Shown: positions 8,150 through 16,263, numbered from the stretch's first letter. The stretch is 63,576 bases of DNA from JAXHUE01 sp034189655 (GCA_034189655.1 JAXHUE010000008.1:1-63576), one strand, 5' to 3'. Numbers and translations are program-made. The notes: a model not told the origin generated them from the letters alone.

Positions 8150-9355
8150 TTAAATGACCCCTGCCCTTGCCAGGTCGACCAGGTCTTCACCGGCGTAGCC
8201 CAGGCGCTTGCAGTAGACCACGTAGTTGTGCTCCCCCAGCAGGGGGGCGGGACGGCCTATCCTCCACGGGGTCTTCGACAGCTTGGCCGGCGCCCCGGGG
8301 TAGGTGAGCACGCCGGCCTCGGGGTGCTCGATCTCCACGAAGTACTGCCGCGCCTCGAACTGGGGGCTCTGGATCACGTCTTCGATGTTGTACTCCGGGA
8401 TAAAGGGGATACGCCTCTGGAAGCACAGGTCGAAGACCTCCTGCTTGGTGTGCTCCATCAGCCACTCGATCAAGTAGGCGTCCATCTCGTCCTTGTGCTC
8501 ATACCGCTCCATGGGGAGGTCGTGCGCCAGTGCCCACTCCGGGTTCCCTATGGCCTCGGCGAAGGTCTTCCAGTGGTAGTCCTCCAGTGTCATCATGCTC
8601 ATGTACCCGTCCTTGCAGGGGAGGACGGTGTAGGGCCAGAAACCGGGCTGGCCGTGGTGGCCCAGCCTCATCTGCTTCGTCCCCTTCGAGATGGCCATGG
8701 GCATGGTGTAGGCGCGGTGCATGGCGGCACAGACCTGGGTCGCCGAGATATCGACGTGCTGGCCCAGGCCGGTGGCCTCCCGTGCAAACAGGGCGACCAT
8801 GGTGGCCGCCGCCCCGCTCAGGGCCGCCTGGTAGTACCCCTGCATTATGGGGAAATTCAAGGGTCGCCGATCGGGGTTGCCCACGGTGTTGCACAGCCCC
8901 CCGCCGGCCTGGATATTCAGGTCGTAGGCCTTGTAGTCCCGGTAGGGGCCGGTCTGGCCGTAGGGAGAGATGGAGGTCATGACCAGGCGCGGGTTTATCT
9001 CCCTGACCTGGGGGTAGTCGAGGCCCAGGGCCTTCATGTACCGGGGCGGGTTGTTCTCGACGAGGACGTCGGCCTCCCGCAGAAGCTCTAAAAAGAGCCT
9101 CCGCCCCGTTGCCTTTTCCACGTCTAACGTGATCCCCAGCTTGCTGCTATTGAGATAGAGAAAGAGTCCGCTCCTCTCCGGGTGAGGGACATCGTCGGGG
9201 AATGGGCCATAGCTTCTCGCCTCGTCGCCTGAGCCGGGCTGCTCGACCTTGACCACCTCGGCACCGAGGTCTGCCATCATCTTGGCGCAGTACGGTGCCG
9301 AGATGAACTGTCCCAGCTCCACCACCTTCAACCCTTGCAGCGCTTGCTCGGTCAT
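8150..9355 (-). CDS. Family III CoA-transferase (CaiB/BaiF type)
   Basis: 401 residues, first gene of a two-gene unit. Typical segments are LQGLKVVELGQFISAPYCAKMM, GAEVVKVEQPGSGDEAR, LNSSKLGITLDVEKATGRRLF, VENNPPRYMKALGLDY and GLGQHVDISATQVCAAMH. At the place of the catalytic Asp of formyl-CoA transferase this protein has Gln in the ATQVC stretch, so it may be a structural partner or use a different mechanism. The start has a GGAGG-like site and a TTGACA promoter lies upstream. Confidence 0.85.
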   Translation of the reverse strand: MTEQALQGLKVVELGQFISAPYCAKMMADLGAEVVKVEQPGSGDEARSYGPFPDDVPHPERSGLFLYLNSSKLGITLDVEKATGRRLFLELLREADVLVENNPPRYMKALGLDYPQVREINPRLVMTSISPYGQTGPYRDYKAYDLNIQAGGGLCNTVGNPDRRPLNFPIMQGYYQAALSGAAATMVALFAREATGLGQHVDISATQVCAAMHRAYTMPMAISKGTKQMRLGHHGQPGFWPYTVLPCKDGYMSMMTLEDYHWKTFAEAIGNPEWALAHDLPMERYEHKDEMDAYLIEWLMEHTKQEVFDLCFQRRIPFIPEYNIEDVIQSPQFEARQYFVEIEHPEAGVLTYPGAPAKLSKTPWRIGRPAPLLGEHNYVVYCKRLGYAGEDLVDLARAGVI

Positions 9356-9452
9356 CCCTATACCTCCTTATCTCGCGTGAGCGTACTCGGTGTGAGCACA
9401 CAGGCCCACAATAGATGAGGGAACCGCCACCATCAGGTGCTCTGCCTTAAGG

Positions 9453-9481
9453 ATTATTACCTGGGGGGGATGCCCTGTCAA
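9453..9481 (-). promoter_or_regulatory. Promoter of the CoA-transferase pair
   Basis: On the minus strand TTGACA (9476-9481) is followed after 17 bases by AATAAT (9453-9458), about 100 bases before the CoA-transferase start. Confidence 0.6.
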
Positions 9482-9665
9482 GGTGCCTGGGAATTCGTTC
9501 GCCGTGCCCCGGCCCGATGACCGGGGCTGCTGTGGGCCGCCGGCGCTTTTTAGACACCGACCCCGATGCCGGCGGCATGGTGGTGTATGTGGATGGGCGA
9601 GGTGACTTATGAGTCCCCTCTACAGTGCAGGGCGCGGGGTGTGCGCCCCTCCTCTGGCACAGGGC
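9482..9665. other. Non-coding spacer with inverted repeats
   Basis: No gene is supported between the CoA-transferase promoter and the radC stop. The stretch holds a GCCCCGG/CCGGGGC hairpin near 9506-9527 and a 9-base inverted repeat GCCGCCGGC (9536-9544) / GCCGGCGGC (9568-9576) with a T-rich loop. These probably mark the end of the long radC-rplL-tuf transcript coming from the right. Confidence 0.4.
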
Positions 9666-10361
9666 CTACGCGAAGGCCTGTCCCGCCTCTTTCAAGCTCA
9701 CGAACCTGTTCTGGCCGATGACCAGGTGGTCCACCACCTCGATATCGAGCAGCCTCCCCGCTGCTATGAGCCGCTCCGTGACCTCGATATCGTCGGCGCT
9801 GGGCGCCGGGTCTCCTGAGGGGTGGTTGTGCACCACGATTATGGCCGGGCAGTTCTCCCTCACCGCCTCGCGAAAGACCTCGCTGGGACGGATGAGCGAT
9901 TGGTTCACGTTGCCGCGGTAGAGGTCGCGCACCGCGACCACCTGGTTCTTGGTGTTCAACAGCACCACCTTGAGCTCCTCCTGGTCGAGGGAGCCCATCT
10001 CGGCCATCAAGAGGTTGGCCACGTCCTGCGGCGAGTGCACCACGGCCCGCTCCTCGGGCTGTGCCGATACCAGCCGCCTGCCCAGCTCCAGGGCGGCCTT
10101 GAGCTGGGCGGTCTTGGCCTGGCCCACGCCGCGCTCGGCGCACAGCTCCCCATAGCTGGCCCGGGCCAGGCCGCCCAGGCCGTTGAACCTGGCCAGCAGG
10201 CGCGTGGCCAGGCCCAGCACGTTCTCCGAGGCGGTGCCGGTGCCCAGGATGATGGCCAGGAGCTCGCTGTTCGACAGCGAGGCGGCACCGCTCTCCTTGA
10301 GCCTCTCCCGTGGCCTCTCGCCGGCGGGCAGCTCCTTCATTCTGGGGTGATACTCTACCAT
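9666..10361 (-). CDS. radC: RadC family JAB-domain protein
   Basis: 231 residues. N-terminal helix-hairpin-helix region (LSNSELLAIILGTGT, GVGQAKTAQLKAALELGRR) is followed by the MPN/JAB metal-binding motif VVHNHPSGDPAPSADD, with the upstream Glu in the LNTKNQVV region. RadC proteins are often listed as DNA repair proteins but the role is not firmly known. It closes the ribosomal-protein gene string, an unusual place for it. Confidence 0.9.
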   Translation of the reverse strand: MVEYHPRMKELPAGERPRERLKESGAASLSNSELLAIILGTGTASENVLGLATRLLARFNGLGGLARASYGELCAERGVGQAKTAQLKAALELGRRLVSAQPEERAVVHSPQDVANLLMAEMGSLDQEELKVVLLNTKNQVVAVRDLYRGNVNQSLIRPSEVFREAVRENCPAIIVVHNHPSGDPAPSADDIEVTERLIAAGRLLDIEVVDHLVIGQNRFVSLKEAGQAFA

Positions 10362-10421
10362 GGCCGGTCACCTCGAGAGGCGGGCACTGGGCCGCCCTGC
10401 GACGTGGGCACGGGGAGGGCC

Positions 10422-10733
10422 CTAGACGCCCTCGGGCAGCGAGACCCGCGATTCCATGAAGACGCCCACCTTGGATGGCTCGGTGAGGAGGGCGTCGATC
10501 TCCTTTAAGAGCGCCTGGCGCTCAGGGTGGGTCTCCCACGCCTTCCAGTCGTACAGGCTGTGCCAGGTGCTGATGACCAGGTGCGTCCCCGCCCTGTCGA
10601 CGGAGGTGAGCGTCTCCCCCGATACGTATCCCGGCTGCATGAGCGCCCTGGCCCTGAGCTGCTTTAAGAGCTCCAGCAACTGGTCTTGCTTGCCCGCCTC
10701 CACGGTGCGTTCCATGATAACCTTTATGGTCAT
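10422..10733 (-). CDS. Antibiotic biosynthesis monooxygenase (ABM) domain protein
   Basis: 103 residues from the ATG at 10731-10733. MTIKVIMERTVEAGKQDQLL, a long helix, ALMQPGYVSGETLTSVDR and ISTWHSLYDWKAWETHPERQ are typical of the dimeric alpha-beta barrel ABM family, which includes haem-degrading and quinol monooxygenases and many uncharacterised proteins. The gene begins 21 bases after rplL, so it is read with the ribosomal operon. Function unknown. Confidence 0.8.
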   Translation of the reverse strand: MTIKVIMERTVEAGKQDQLLELLKQLRARALMQPGYVSGETLTSVDRAGTHLVISTWHSLYDWKAWETHPERQALLKEIDALLTEPSKVGVFMESRVSLPEGV

Positions 10734-10754
10734 GGCCCACCTCCCCACTACAGG

Positions 10755-11261
10755 CTATTTCACCTCGGCGACGGCGCCTGCCTCTTCGAGCTTCTTCTTG
10801 AGCTCGGTGGCCTCCTCTTTGGGGATGCCCTCCTTCACCGCCGTGGGGGCCGATTCCACCAGGTCCTTGGACTCCTTGAGGCCCAGGCTGGTGACCTCGC
10901 GCACCACCTTGATGACGTTTATCTTGTTGGGGCCGATCTCCTTCAAGAGCACGTTGAACTCCGTCTGCTCCTCGACCGGGGCTGCGGCCTCCGCTGCGGC
11001 GGCCGTCGGTGCCGCGGCCACTGCGACCGGTGCCGCAGCGCTCACGCCGAACTCGGCCTCCAGCGCCTTCACCAGCTCGCTCAGCTCAAGCACGCTCATG
11101 CCCTTTATGGCAGCGATGAGCTCATCCTTGGTGAGGGTGGCCTCTGCCTTGGTGGCGCGTTTGGCCGTGGTGGTCTTCTTGGCCTTCTCCTTGGGCCCCT
11201 CCTCTTCCTGTGTTGCTTCTGTTGCTTCTGTTGCCTCGGTTATCTCCGTGCTATCCTCCAT
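10755..11261 (-). CDS. rplL: Ribosomal protein L7/L12 with an N-terminal extension
   Basis: 168 residues from the ATG at 11259-11261, which has AGGAGG five bases upstream; the frame continues upstream to a TTG. From residue 42 the protein is standard L7/L12: LTKDELIAAIKGMSVLELSELV dimerisation domain, Ala-rich hinge, then the C-terminal factor-binding domain (FNVLLKEIGPNKINVIKVVRE ... GLKESKDLVESAP). The first 41 residues are extra: an acidic Glu-Ala-Thr repeat encoded by a 9-base tandem repeat, then a Lys-rich part. The gene overlaps the rplJ stop. Confidence 0.95.
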   Translation of the reverse strand: MEDSTEITEATEATEATQEEEGPKEKAKKTTTAKRATKAEATLTKDELIAAIKGMSVLELSELVKALEAEFGVSAAAPVAVAAAPTAAAAEAAAPVEEQTEFNVLLKEIGPNKINVIKVVREVTSLGLKESKDLVESAPTAVKEGIPKEEATELKKKLEEAGAVAEVK

Positions 11262-11787
11262 AGCTTCCTCCTTCAAGCTGTTCCCTCCTCGCGTTGAGCA
11301 CGTTCACAAAGCCGACGATGATGCCGTTCAGCGCCCCCACCAGGCCGGTGATGGGGCCCTGCATGGTGCCCATCACCCTGGCGATGAGCACGTCTCTCGG
11401 GGGGAGAGTGGCGAGGCCCCTCACCTCTTCGGCGCTCAGGGCACGCTGCTCCAGGAGCCCTCCCTTGATCTGCAGGGTGCTCTTGGTGGACTGGATGTAC
11501 TCCAGCAGGGCCCTGGCGGGCACGGTGACGTCGTCGTAGCCGAAGGCGAGGGCCACCGGCCCTTCGAGCACCGGGGTGAGCTCCTCCTTTTCGGCCGCGG
11601 CGGCGGCGAAGCGGGTCAAGGTGTTCTTCACCACCCGGTACTCCACACCCTGCTGGCGCAGCCGGGAGCGGAGCTCCGCCATCTGGGCCACGGTGAGGCC
11701 GCGATAGTCGGTGGCGATGGCGATGTGGCACCGCTCAAGCCTCTCCGCGAGCTGCTGTACCGTCTCTTCCTTCTTCTCTTTTCGCAT
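11251..11787 (-). CDS. rplJ: Ribosomal protein L10
   Basis: 178 residues from the ATG at 11785-11787, placed five bases after GGAGG. The N-terminal domain (VQQLAERLERCHIAIATDYRGLTVAQMAELRSRLR, VVKNTLTRFA) binds 23S rRNA; the C-terminal helix anchors L7/L12 dimers (here ending EQLEGGSYGG). Overlaps rplL by 11 bases and is preceded by an L10-leader region with an attenuator. Confidence 0.96.
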   Translation of the reverse strand: MRKEKKEETVQQLAERLERCHIAIATDYRGLTVAQMAELRSRLRQQGVEYRVVKNTLTRFAAAAAEKEELTPVLEGPVALAFGYDDVTVPARALLEYIQSTKSTLQIKGGLLEQRALSAEEVRGLATLPPRDVLIARVMGTMQGPITGLVGALNGIIVGFVNVLNARREQLEGGSYGG

Positions 11788-11799
11788 TGGCACCTCCAC

Positions 11800-12015
11800 A
11801 CTGCGAATATGCCTGCCCCCCGTCGCCTGGTGCGGACTGTCCCCCCACCAGGTGCCCGTCGCGGGGCAGAAAAAATCCCTGCTCCCATAGACGCAGGGAT
11901 AGAGTCCTTCCCCTATCGCCTCGGCAGGCCACCTGGATTTAAGCCCGCGGCGGGCACCTGCGTCTATGGCGCTCTAGCGGTCCCTATGTCGTTGCCCTCT
12001 GCTGCCTCCTCCCGG
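11800..12015 (-). ncRNA. L10 leader (ribosomal protein leader RNA)
   Basis: About 220 untranslated bases separate rplA from rplJ. Read on the minus strand they hold several pairings expected of the L10(L12)4 autoregulatory leader and end in a terminator hairpin at 11869-11901. Position between rplA and rplJ and length match the known L10-leader class in Gram-positive-like bacteria; exact boundaries were not modelled. Confidence 0.6.
11869..11901 (-). terminator. Attenuator terminator in the L10 leader
   Basis: On the minus strand ATCCCTGC and GCAGGGAT pair around the loop GTCTATGGGA and are followed by a run of six T. It lies about 80 bases before the L10 start, so it must be conditional, most likely responding to free L10-L7/L12. 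Confidence 0.75.
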
Positions 12016-12022
12016 CCACTGC

Positions 12023-12736
12023 CTACGGCGCGCGCATCGCCAGCGTCGGCTTCAAGTCCAGCTTTATCCCCGGCCCCATCGAGGTGGCGATGAAGGCGCT
12101 CTTCACCAGCTGGCCCTTGGCGCCGCTGGGCCTGGCCCGGACCACGCTCTCGATGATGGTCGCCAGGTTGTCCACGAGCTTATCGACATCGAAGCTCGCC
12201 TTGCCGAACGGCAGGTGGATGACCGCGGTGCGGTCCATCCTGAAGTCCACCCTCCCCTTGCGGGCGTCGGCGATGGCCCGCGGCAGGTCCTGGGGCGGGA
12301 CGATGGTGCCCGACTTGGGGTTGGGCATGAGTCCGCGCCGGCCCAGCACCTTGCCCAGCTTGCTCACCTTGCCCATCACGTCGGGGGTGGCGATGGCCAC
12401 GTCGAACTCGACCCAGCCCTCCTCGATGCGCTTCACCAGGTCATCGCTGCCCACGAAGTCGGCCCCGGCCTCCTCGGCGGCCCGCAGCGCCTCTCCCTGG
12501 GTGAAGATGAGCACCTTCACCGTCTTGCCCAGGCCGTGGGGGAGGGAGGCCACGCCCCTTATCTGCTGGTCGGCGTGGCGCGGGTCTAGGTTCATGTGGA
12601 GGTGTACCTCCACGGTCTCATCGAAGTTGGCATACGACGCTTTCTGGGCGAGCAGAATGGCCTCCCGCGGCTCGTACTCCCGCTGGCTGTCCACCAGCCC
12701 CACTGCCTCCAGATGCTTCTTGCCGTGACTAGCCAT
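12023..12736 (-). CDS. rplA: Ribosomal protein L1
   Basis: 237 residues from the ATG at 12734-12736 (GGAGAGGAA upstream); the longer reading frame overlaps rplK. Signature segments: NFDETVEVHLHMNLDPRHADQQ, GTIVPPQDL, GRRGLMPNPKSGT, and the C-terminal STSMGPGIKLDL-like motif (ATSMGPGIKLDLK). L1 binds the L1 stalk of 23S rRNA. Starts 10 bases after rplK. Confidence 0.97.
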   Translation of the reverse strand: MASHGKKHLEAVGLVDSQREYEPREAILLAQKASYANFDETVEVHLHMNLDPRHADQQIRGVASLPHGLGKTVKVLIFTQGEALRAAEEAGADFVGSDDLVKRIEEGWVEFDVAIATPDVMGKVSKLGKVLGRRGLMPNPKSGTIVPPQDLPRAIADARKGRVDFRMDRTAVIHLPFGKASFDVDKLVDNLATIIESVVRARPSGAKGQLVKSAFIATSMGPGIKLDLKPTLAMRAP

Positions 12737-12746
12737 TTCCTCTCCT

Positions 12747-13169
12747 TTACTCGACCTCGATCCCCATGCTGCGCGCCGTGCCCTCCACCATGCGCATCGC
12801 GCCCTCGACATCGATGGCGTTTAGGTCTGCCATCTTGTACTCGGCGATCTCCTTCACCTTCTCCCGCGAGAGCGTGCCCACCTTCTGCGTGTTGGGGGCG
12901 CTGCTGCCGCTCTCCACGCCCAGCGCCCGGCGCAGCAGGTCGGCCACCGGCGGCGTCTTGGTGACGAAGGTGAAGGAGCGGTCCTCATAGATGGTGATCT
13001 CCGCCGGTATGATAGAGCCCACCTGCTGGGCGGTGCGCTCGTTATACTCCTTGCAGAAGGCCATGATGTTGACCCCGTACTGCCCGAGGACGGGGCCCAC
13101 CGGCGGCTGCGGCCCGGCATGACCCGCGGGGAGCTGGAGCTTTATCACGGTCTTAATCTTCTTGGCCAC
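12747..13169 (-). CDS. rplK: Ribosomal protein L11
   Basis: 140 residues, normal length. MAKKIKTVIKLQLPAGHAGP, PPVGPVLGQYGVNIMAFCKEYN and the C-terminal rRNA-binding domain (KVGTLSREKVKEIAEYKM ... RSMGIEV) are diagnostic. In most bacteria nusG lies directly upstream; here an alpha/beta hydrolase gene is between them. Confidence 0.98.
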   Translation of the reverse strand: MAKKIKTVIKLQLPAGHAGPQPPVGPVLGQYGVNIMAFCKEYNERTAQQVGSIIPAEITIYEDRSFTFVTKTPPVADLLRRALGVESGSSAPNTQKVGTLSREKVKEIAEYKMADLNAIDVEGAMRMVEGTARSMGIEVE

Positions 13170-13186
13170 TCTATATACCTGCCTTT

Positions 13187-14029
13187 TTATACCTTCTCCA
13201 AAAATCCTCTCACCGCCGCCACGAACGAGGCGGGGTTCTCCTGGACCACCAGGTGGCCCGCCTCCTCGATCTCGGCGAGCTCGCTCTCAGACACGACCTG
13301 GCACATCCTCCGCGCCGCTTCGCCGGAGAGGATGAGGCTCTCGACGCCGCGGACGACGAGCGTGGGGCAGGCGACGAGCCCCAGGAAGAACCACAGGTCG
13401 GAGACCCCGTAGCCCGCCCGCTCCGATTGCTGCCTCATCCTCAAGTCGTACTTGGGGGTCAAGGCGCCCCCGGCGGTCTCGCGGAGGCCGTGGCTCGCCA
13501 GGTGACAGGCCATGTCGGCGGGCAGGCGGGGGTAGAGCTGCTTGAGCTCGGCGATGAGCTCCTCTACCGAGCCTATCTGCTCCGGTATGTTGGTGATGAG
13601 CTGCTTGAGTGCCTCCGAGCCCTGGGGGTCGTTATCGGGCCTGCTGTCCACCAGCACCAGGCGCTCTACCTTCTCCGGGAAGCAGGCGGCGTACATGATG
13701 GCGTTGCGCCCCCCCATGGAGTGGCCGATGAGCACCATCCGCTCCAGCCCCAGGGCATCGACGAAGCCGGCGATGTCGGTCATGTGGTCCTCGGTGGTAT
13801 AGTCCCCGCCCTGGGGCCACTCGCTGTCCCCGTGGCCCCGCTGGTCTAGCGCCAGCACGCGGTAGCTATCTGCGAAGGCCGGGGCGAACTGGTGCCAGGC
13901 CCAGGCGAGCGTGGTGAACCCGTGGAGGAGCACCATGGGCGGCATGCCATCGCCGCCCCAGTCCAGGTAGTGAAATTTCAGGCCATTGACCTGCACGTAC
14001 CTGTCCTCTGGGGCCCTGGGTGGTGCCAT
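13187..14029 (-). CDS. Alpha/beta hydrolase
   Basis: 280 residues from the ATG at 14027-14029, which overlaps the nusG stop as ATGA (a GTG one codon earlier is also possible). Alpha/beta-hydrolase fold: VLLHGFTTLAWAWH oxyanion region, VLALDQRGHGDSEWP, nucleophile elbow GHSMGG with Ser, and the C-terminal His in EEAGHLVVQENP. The usual acid in the RGxxSxxL strand turn is not an obvious Asp (RGVESLILS). Substrate unknown. It is embedded between nusG and rplK, 17 bases before rplK, with translational coupling to nusG. Confidence 0.85.
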   Translation of the reverse strand: MAPPRAPEDRYVQVNGLKFHYLDWGGDGMPPMVLLHGFTTLAWAWHQFAPAFADSYRVLALDQRGHGDSEWPQGGDYTTEDHMTDIAGFVDALGLERMVLIGHSMGGRNAIMYAACFPEKVERLVLVDSRPDNDPQGSEALKQLITNIPEQIGSVEELIAELKQLYPRLPADMACHLASHGLRETAGGALTPKYDLRMRQQSERAGYGVSDLWFFLGLVACPTLVVRGVESLILSGEAARRMCQVVSESELAEIEEAGHLVVQENPASFVAAVRGFLEKV

Positions 14030-14562
14030 CACAGCCTCTCTACCTGGAGGAAATCGAGCTCCACCGGCGTGTCCCGGCCGAAGAAGGACACCAGCACCTT
14101 CACCTTTCCCTTCTCCGTGTTTATCTCGTCGACGGTGCCGATGAAGTCGATGAAGGGGCCGTCGACGATGCGTATGCTCTGCCCCTTGCCGAAGCCCACC
14201 TTGACCCGCGGCGTCTCCGACCTCATCTGGTTGAAGATGGTATCCACCTCTTCCTGCTCCAGGGGCACCGGCCTGGTGCCCGCGCCGACGAAGCCGGTGA
14301 CACCGGGCGTATTGCGCACCACGTTCCAGCTCTCGTCGGTCATTATCATCTCTACCAGGATGTAGCCGGGGAACACCTTGCGCGCCACGGTGCGCTTCTG
14401 TCCCTCCTTGATCTCGACCTCATCCTCGGTGGGGATGACCACATCGAATATCTTGTCCTCGGCATCCAAGCTCTTGATGCGATGCTCCAGGTTGGTCTTA
14501 ACCCGCTGCTCGTATCCCGAGTAGGTATGGATGACGTACCATCTCTTGTCCCCGTCTTCCAT
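14029..14562 (-). CDS. nusG: Transcription termination/antitermination protein NusG
   Basis: 177 residues from the ATG at 14560-14562, chosen because GGGGG lies four bases upstream; another ATG is four codons earlier. NGN domain (RWYVIHTYSGYEQRVKTNLEHR, FPGYILVEM, RNTPGVTGFVG) plus the KOW domain at the end (VKVGFGKGQSIRIVDGPF). NusG links RNA polymerase to Rho or the ribosome. Follows secE by about 80 bases. Confidence 0.96.
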   Translation of the reverse strand: MEDGDKRWYVIHTYSGYEQRVKTNLEHRIKSLDAEDKIFDVVIPTEDEVEIKEGQKRTVARKVFPGYILVEMIMTDESWNVVRNTPGVTGFVGAGTRPVPLEQEEVDTIFNQMRSETPRVKVGFGKGQSIRIVDGPFIDFIGTVDEINTEKGKVKVLVSFFGRDTPVELDFLQVERL

Positions 14563-14642
14563 TCTTCCCCCCATTTGAGTTGGGCAAAAGGAAAACCCCT
14601 CCCGGGGTCAGTACCACCCCCGCCCCGTCTGTCCCGGTGCAC

Positions 14643-14861
14643 CTACCCGCCAAAGAACAGCTTGACCAGCTCGGTGAAGCCCAGGTCTACCGCGCCCAGG
14701 AATAACCCCACCGCTAAAGAGGTGACGATGACCAGCATGGTGAGTCGCCTGGTCTCGTCCCTGGTCGGCCAGACAGCCTTTCTCAGCTCAGCTATGACTT
14801 CCCTGACGTATCCCCTGAACCTGGAGAAAAGCGAGCCCTTGGCTGCACCCTGGCCTTTCAT
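14643..14861 (-). CDS. secE: Preprotein translocase subunit SecE
   Basis: 72 residues, single-TM short form usual in bacteria outside the gamma-proteobacteria. The conserved amphipathic helix REVIAELRKAVWPTRDETRR precedes one transmembrane helix (LTMLVIVTSLAVGLFLGAVD). Lies between rpmG and nusG as expected. Confidence 0.95.
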   Translation of the reverse strand: MKGQGAAKGSLFSRFRGYVREVIAELRKAVWPTRDETRRLTMLVIVTSLAVGLFLGAVDLGFTELVKLFFGG

Positions 14862-14867
14862 GAGGAG

Positions 14868-15035
14868 CTACCTCACCTCCCGGTGCAGCCTGTGGGTCCG
14901 GCAGCGCGGGCAGTACTTGCTCAGCTCCAGGCGATCAGGGTCGTTCCTCTTGTTCTTGGTCGTCGTGTATGACCTCTCCTTGCACTCGGTGCAGGCGAGG
15001 TGAATGATGACTCTGGGTGTCCCTTTCTTTGCCAC
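14868..15035 (-). CDS. rpmG: Ribosomal protein L33, zinc-binding form
   Basis: 55 residues from a GTG at 15033-15035 to a TAG at 14868-14870. The translation begins MAKKGTPRVIIHLACTEC and ends CPRCRTHRLHREVR; the middle has YTTTKNKRNDPDRLELSKYC. The two cysteine pairs (CTEC, CPRC) mark the C+ zinc-ribbon form. Sits between tuf and secE, the standard place, six bases from secE. Confidence 0.95.
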   Translation of the reverse strand: MAKKGTPRVIIHLACTECKERSYTTTKNKRNDPDRLELSKYCPRCRTHRLHREVR

Positions 15036-15046
15036 TTTCCATCCGC

Positions 15047-16246
15047 CTAGTCATAGGTCTTGGTGAACACGCCGGCGCCGATGGTGTGGCCGCCCTCGCG
15101 GATGGCGAAGCGCAGCCCGGCCTCCAGGGCTACCGGCTCGATGAGCTTGATCCGCATCTTAATGCGGTCGCCGGGCATCACCATCTCCACACCATCAGGA
15201 AGCTGGAGCGTGCCGGTGACGTCGGTGGTCCTGATGTAGAACTGGGGCCGATAGCCGGTGAAGAACGGCGTGTGCCTGCCCCCCTCTTCCTTGGTGAGCA
15301 CGTAGACCTCGGAATCGGCCTCGACGTGGGGCTTGATGGAGCCCTTGGCGGCGAGCACCATGCCCCGCATCACGTCATCGCGCTCCACCCCGCGGAGCAG
15401 GCAGCCGACGGCGTCTCCGGGCTCGCCGCTCTGCAGGGTCTTGTGGAACATCTCTACGCTGGTCACCACCGTGCGCCGTGTCTCCTTGAGGCCCACGATG
15501 TCTACCTCCTCGCCGGCCTTGATGACACCCCGCTCCACGCGGCCGGTGGCCACGGTGCCCCGCCCCTTGATGCTGAAGACGTCCTCTACGGACATGAGGA
15601 AGGGCAGGTCCCGGGGGCGTTCTGGGATCTTTACGTAGCTGTCCACTGCATCCATGAGCTGCCAGATGGGGCCACACCACGGGCAGTCCCTGCTGCCACA
15701 GCTACACTCAAGGGCCTTGAGCGCGCTGCCGCGAATGATGGGTATGTCATCGCCGGGGAACTCGTACTTGCTGAGCAGCTCCCGAAGCTCCATGTCTACC
15801 AGCTCCAGGAGCTCCTCGTCTTCCATCATGTCCACCTTATTTAAGAAGACCACAATGTAGGGAACTTCTACCTGGCGCGCCAGCAGGATGTGCTCCCTTG
15901 TCTGGGGCATGGGGCCATCGGGGGCACTCACCACCAGGATGGCGCCGTCCATCTGCGCGGCACCGGTGATCATGTTCTTGATGTAGTCGGCGTGGCCGGG
16001 GCAGTCGATGTGGGCGTAGTGACGGGTGGCCGTCTCGTACTCCACGTGGGCGATGGCGATGGTGAGGCCCCTCGCCTTCTCCTCGGGTGCGTTGTCGATG
16101 GAGTCGAAGGAGCGGTACTGCGCAGTGCCCGCTCCAGCCAGCACCTTGGTGATCGCCGATGTCAGCGTGGTCTTTCCGTGGTCCACGTGCCCGATGGTGC
16201 CTACATTGCAGTGTGGCTTCGTCCTCTCGTATACTTTCTTAGCCAT
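15047..16246 (-). CDS. tuf: Elongation factor Tu
   Basis: 399 residues from the ATG at 16244-16246; upstream in-frame codons overlap the tRNA. G1 GHVDHGKTT, G3 DCPGH, G4 NKVD and the domain II/III motifs GRGTVATGRVERG and MPGDRIKMRIKLIEPVALEAGLRFAIREGG are all present. Between the G domain helices, about residues 181-191, there is a short cysteine-rich segment CSCGSRDCPWC not found in E. coli EF-Tu. Immediately downstream of three tRNA genes, with rpmG following. Confidence 0.97.
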   Translation of the reverse strand: MAKKVYERTKPHCNVGTIGHVDHGKTTLTSAITKVLAGAGTAQYRSFDSIDNAPEEKARGLTIAIAHVEYETATRHYAHIDCPGHADYIKNMITGAAQMDGAILVVSAPDGPMPQTREHILLARQVEVPYIVVFLNKVDMMEDEELLELVDMELRELLSKYEFPGDDIPIIRGSALKALECSCGSRDCPWCGPIWQLMDAVDSYVKIPERPRDLPFLMSVEDVFSIKGRGTVATGRVERGVIKAGEEVDIVGLKETRRTVVTSVEMFHKTLQSGEPGDAVGCLLRGVERDDVMRGMVLAAKGSIKPHVEADSEVYVLTKEEGGRHTPFFTGYRPQFYIRTTDVTGTLQLPDGVEMVMPGDRIKMRIKLIEPVALEAGLRFAIREGGHTIGAGVFTKTYD

Positions 16247-16263
16247 TCTCCCTCCTAGATAAT

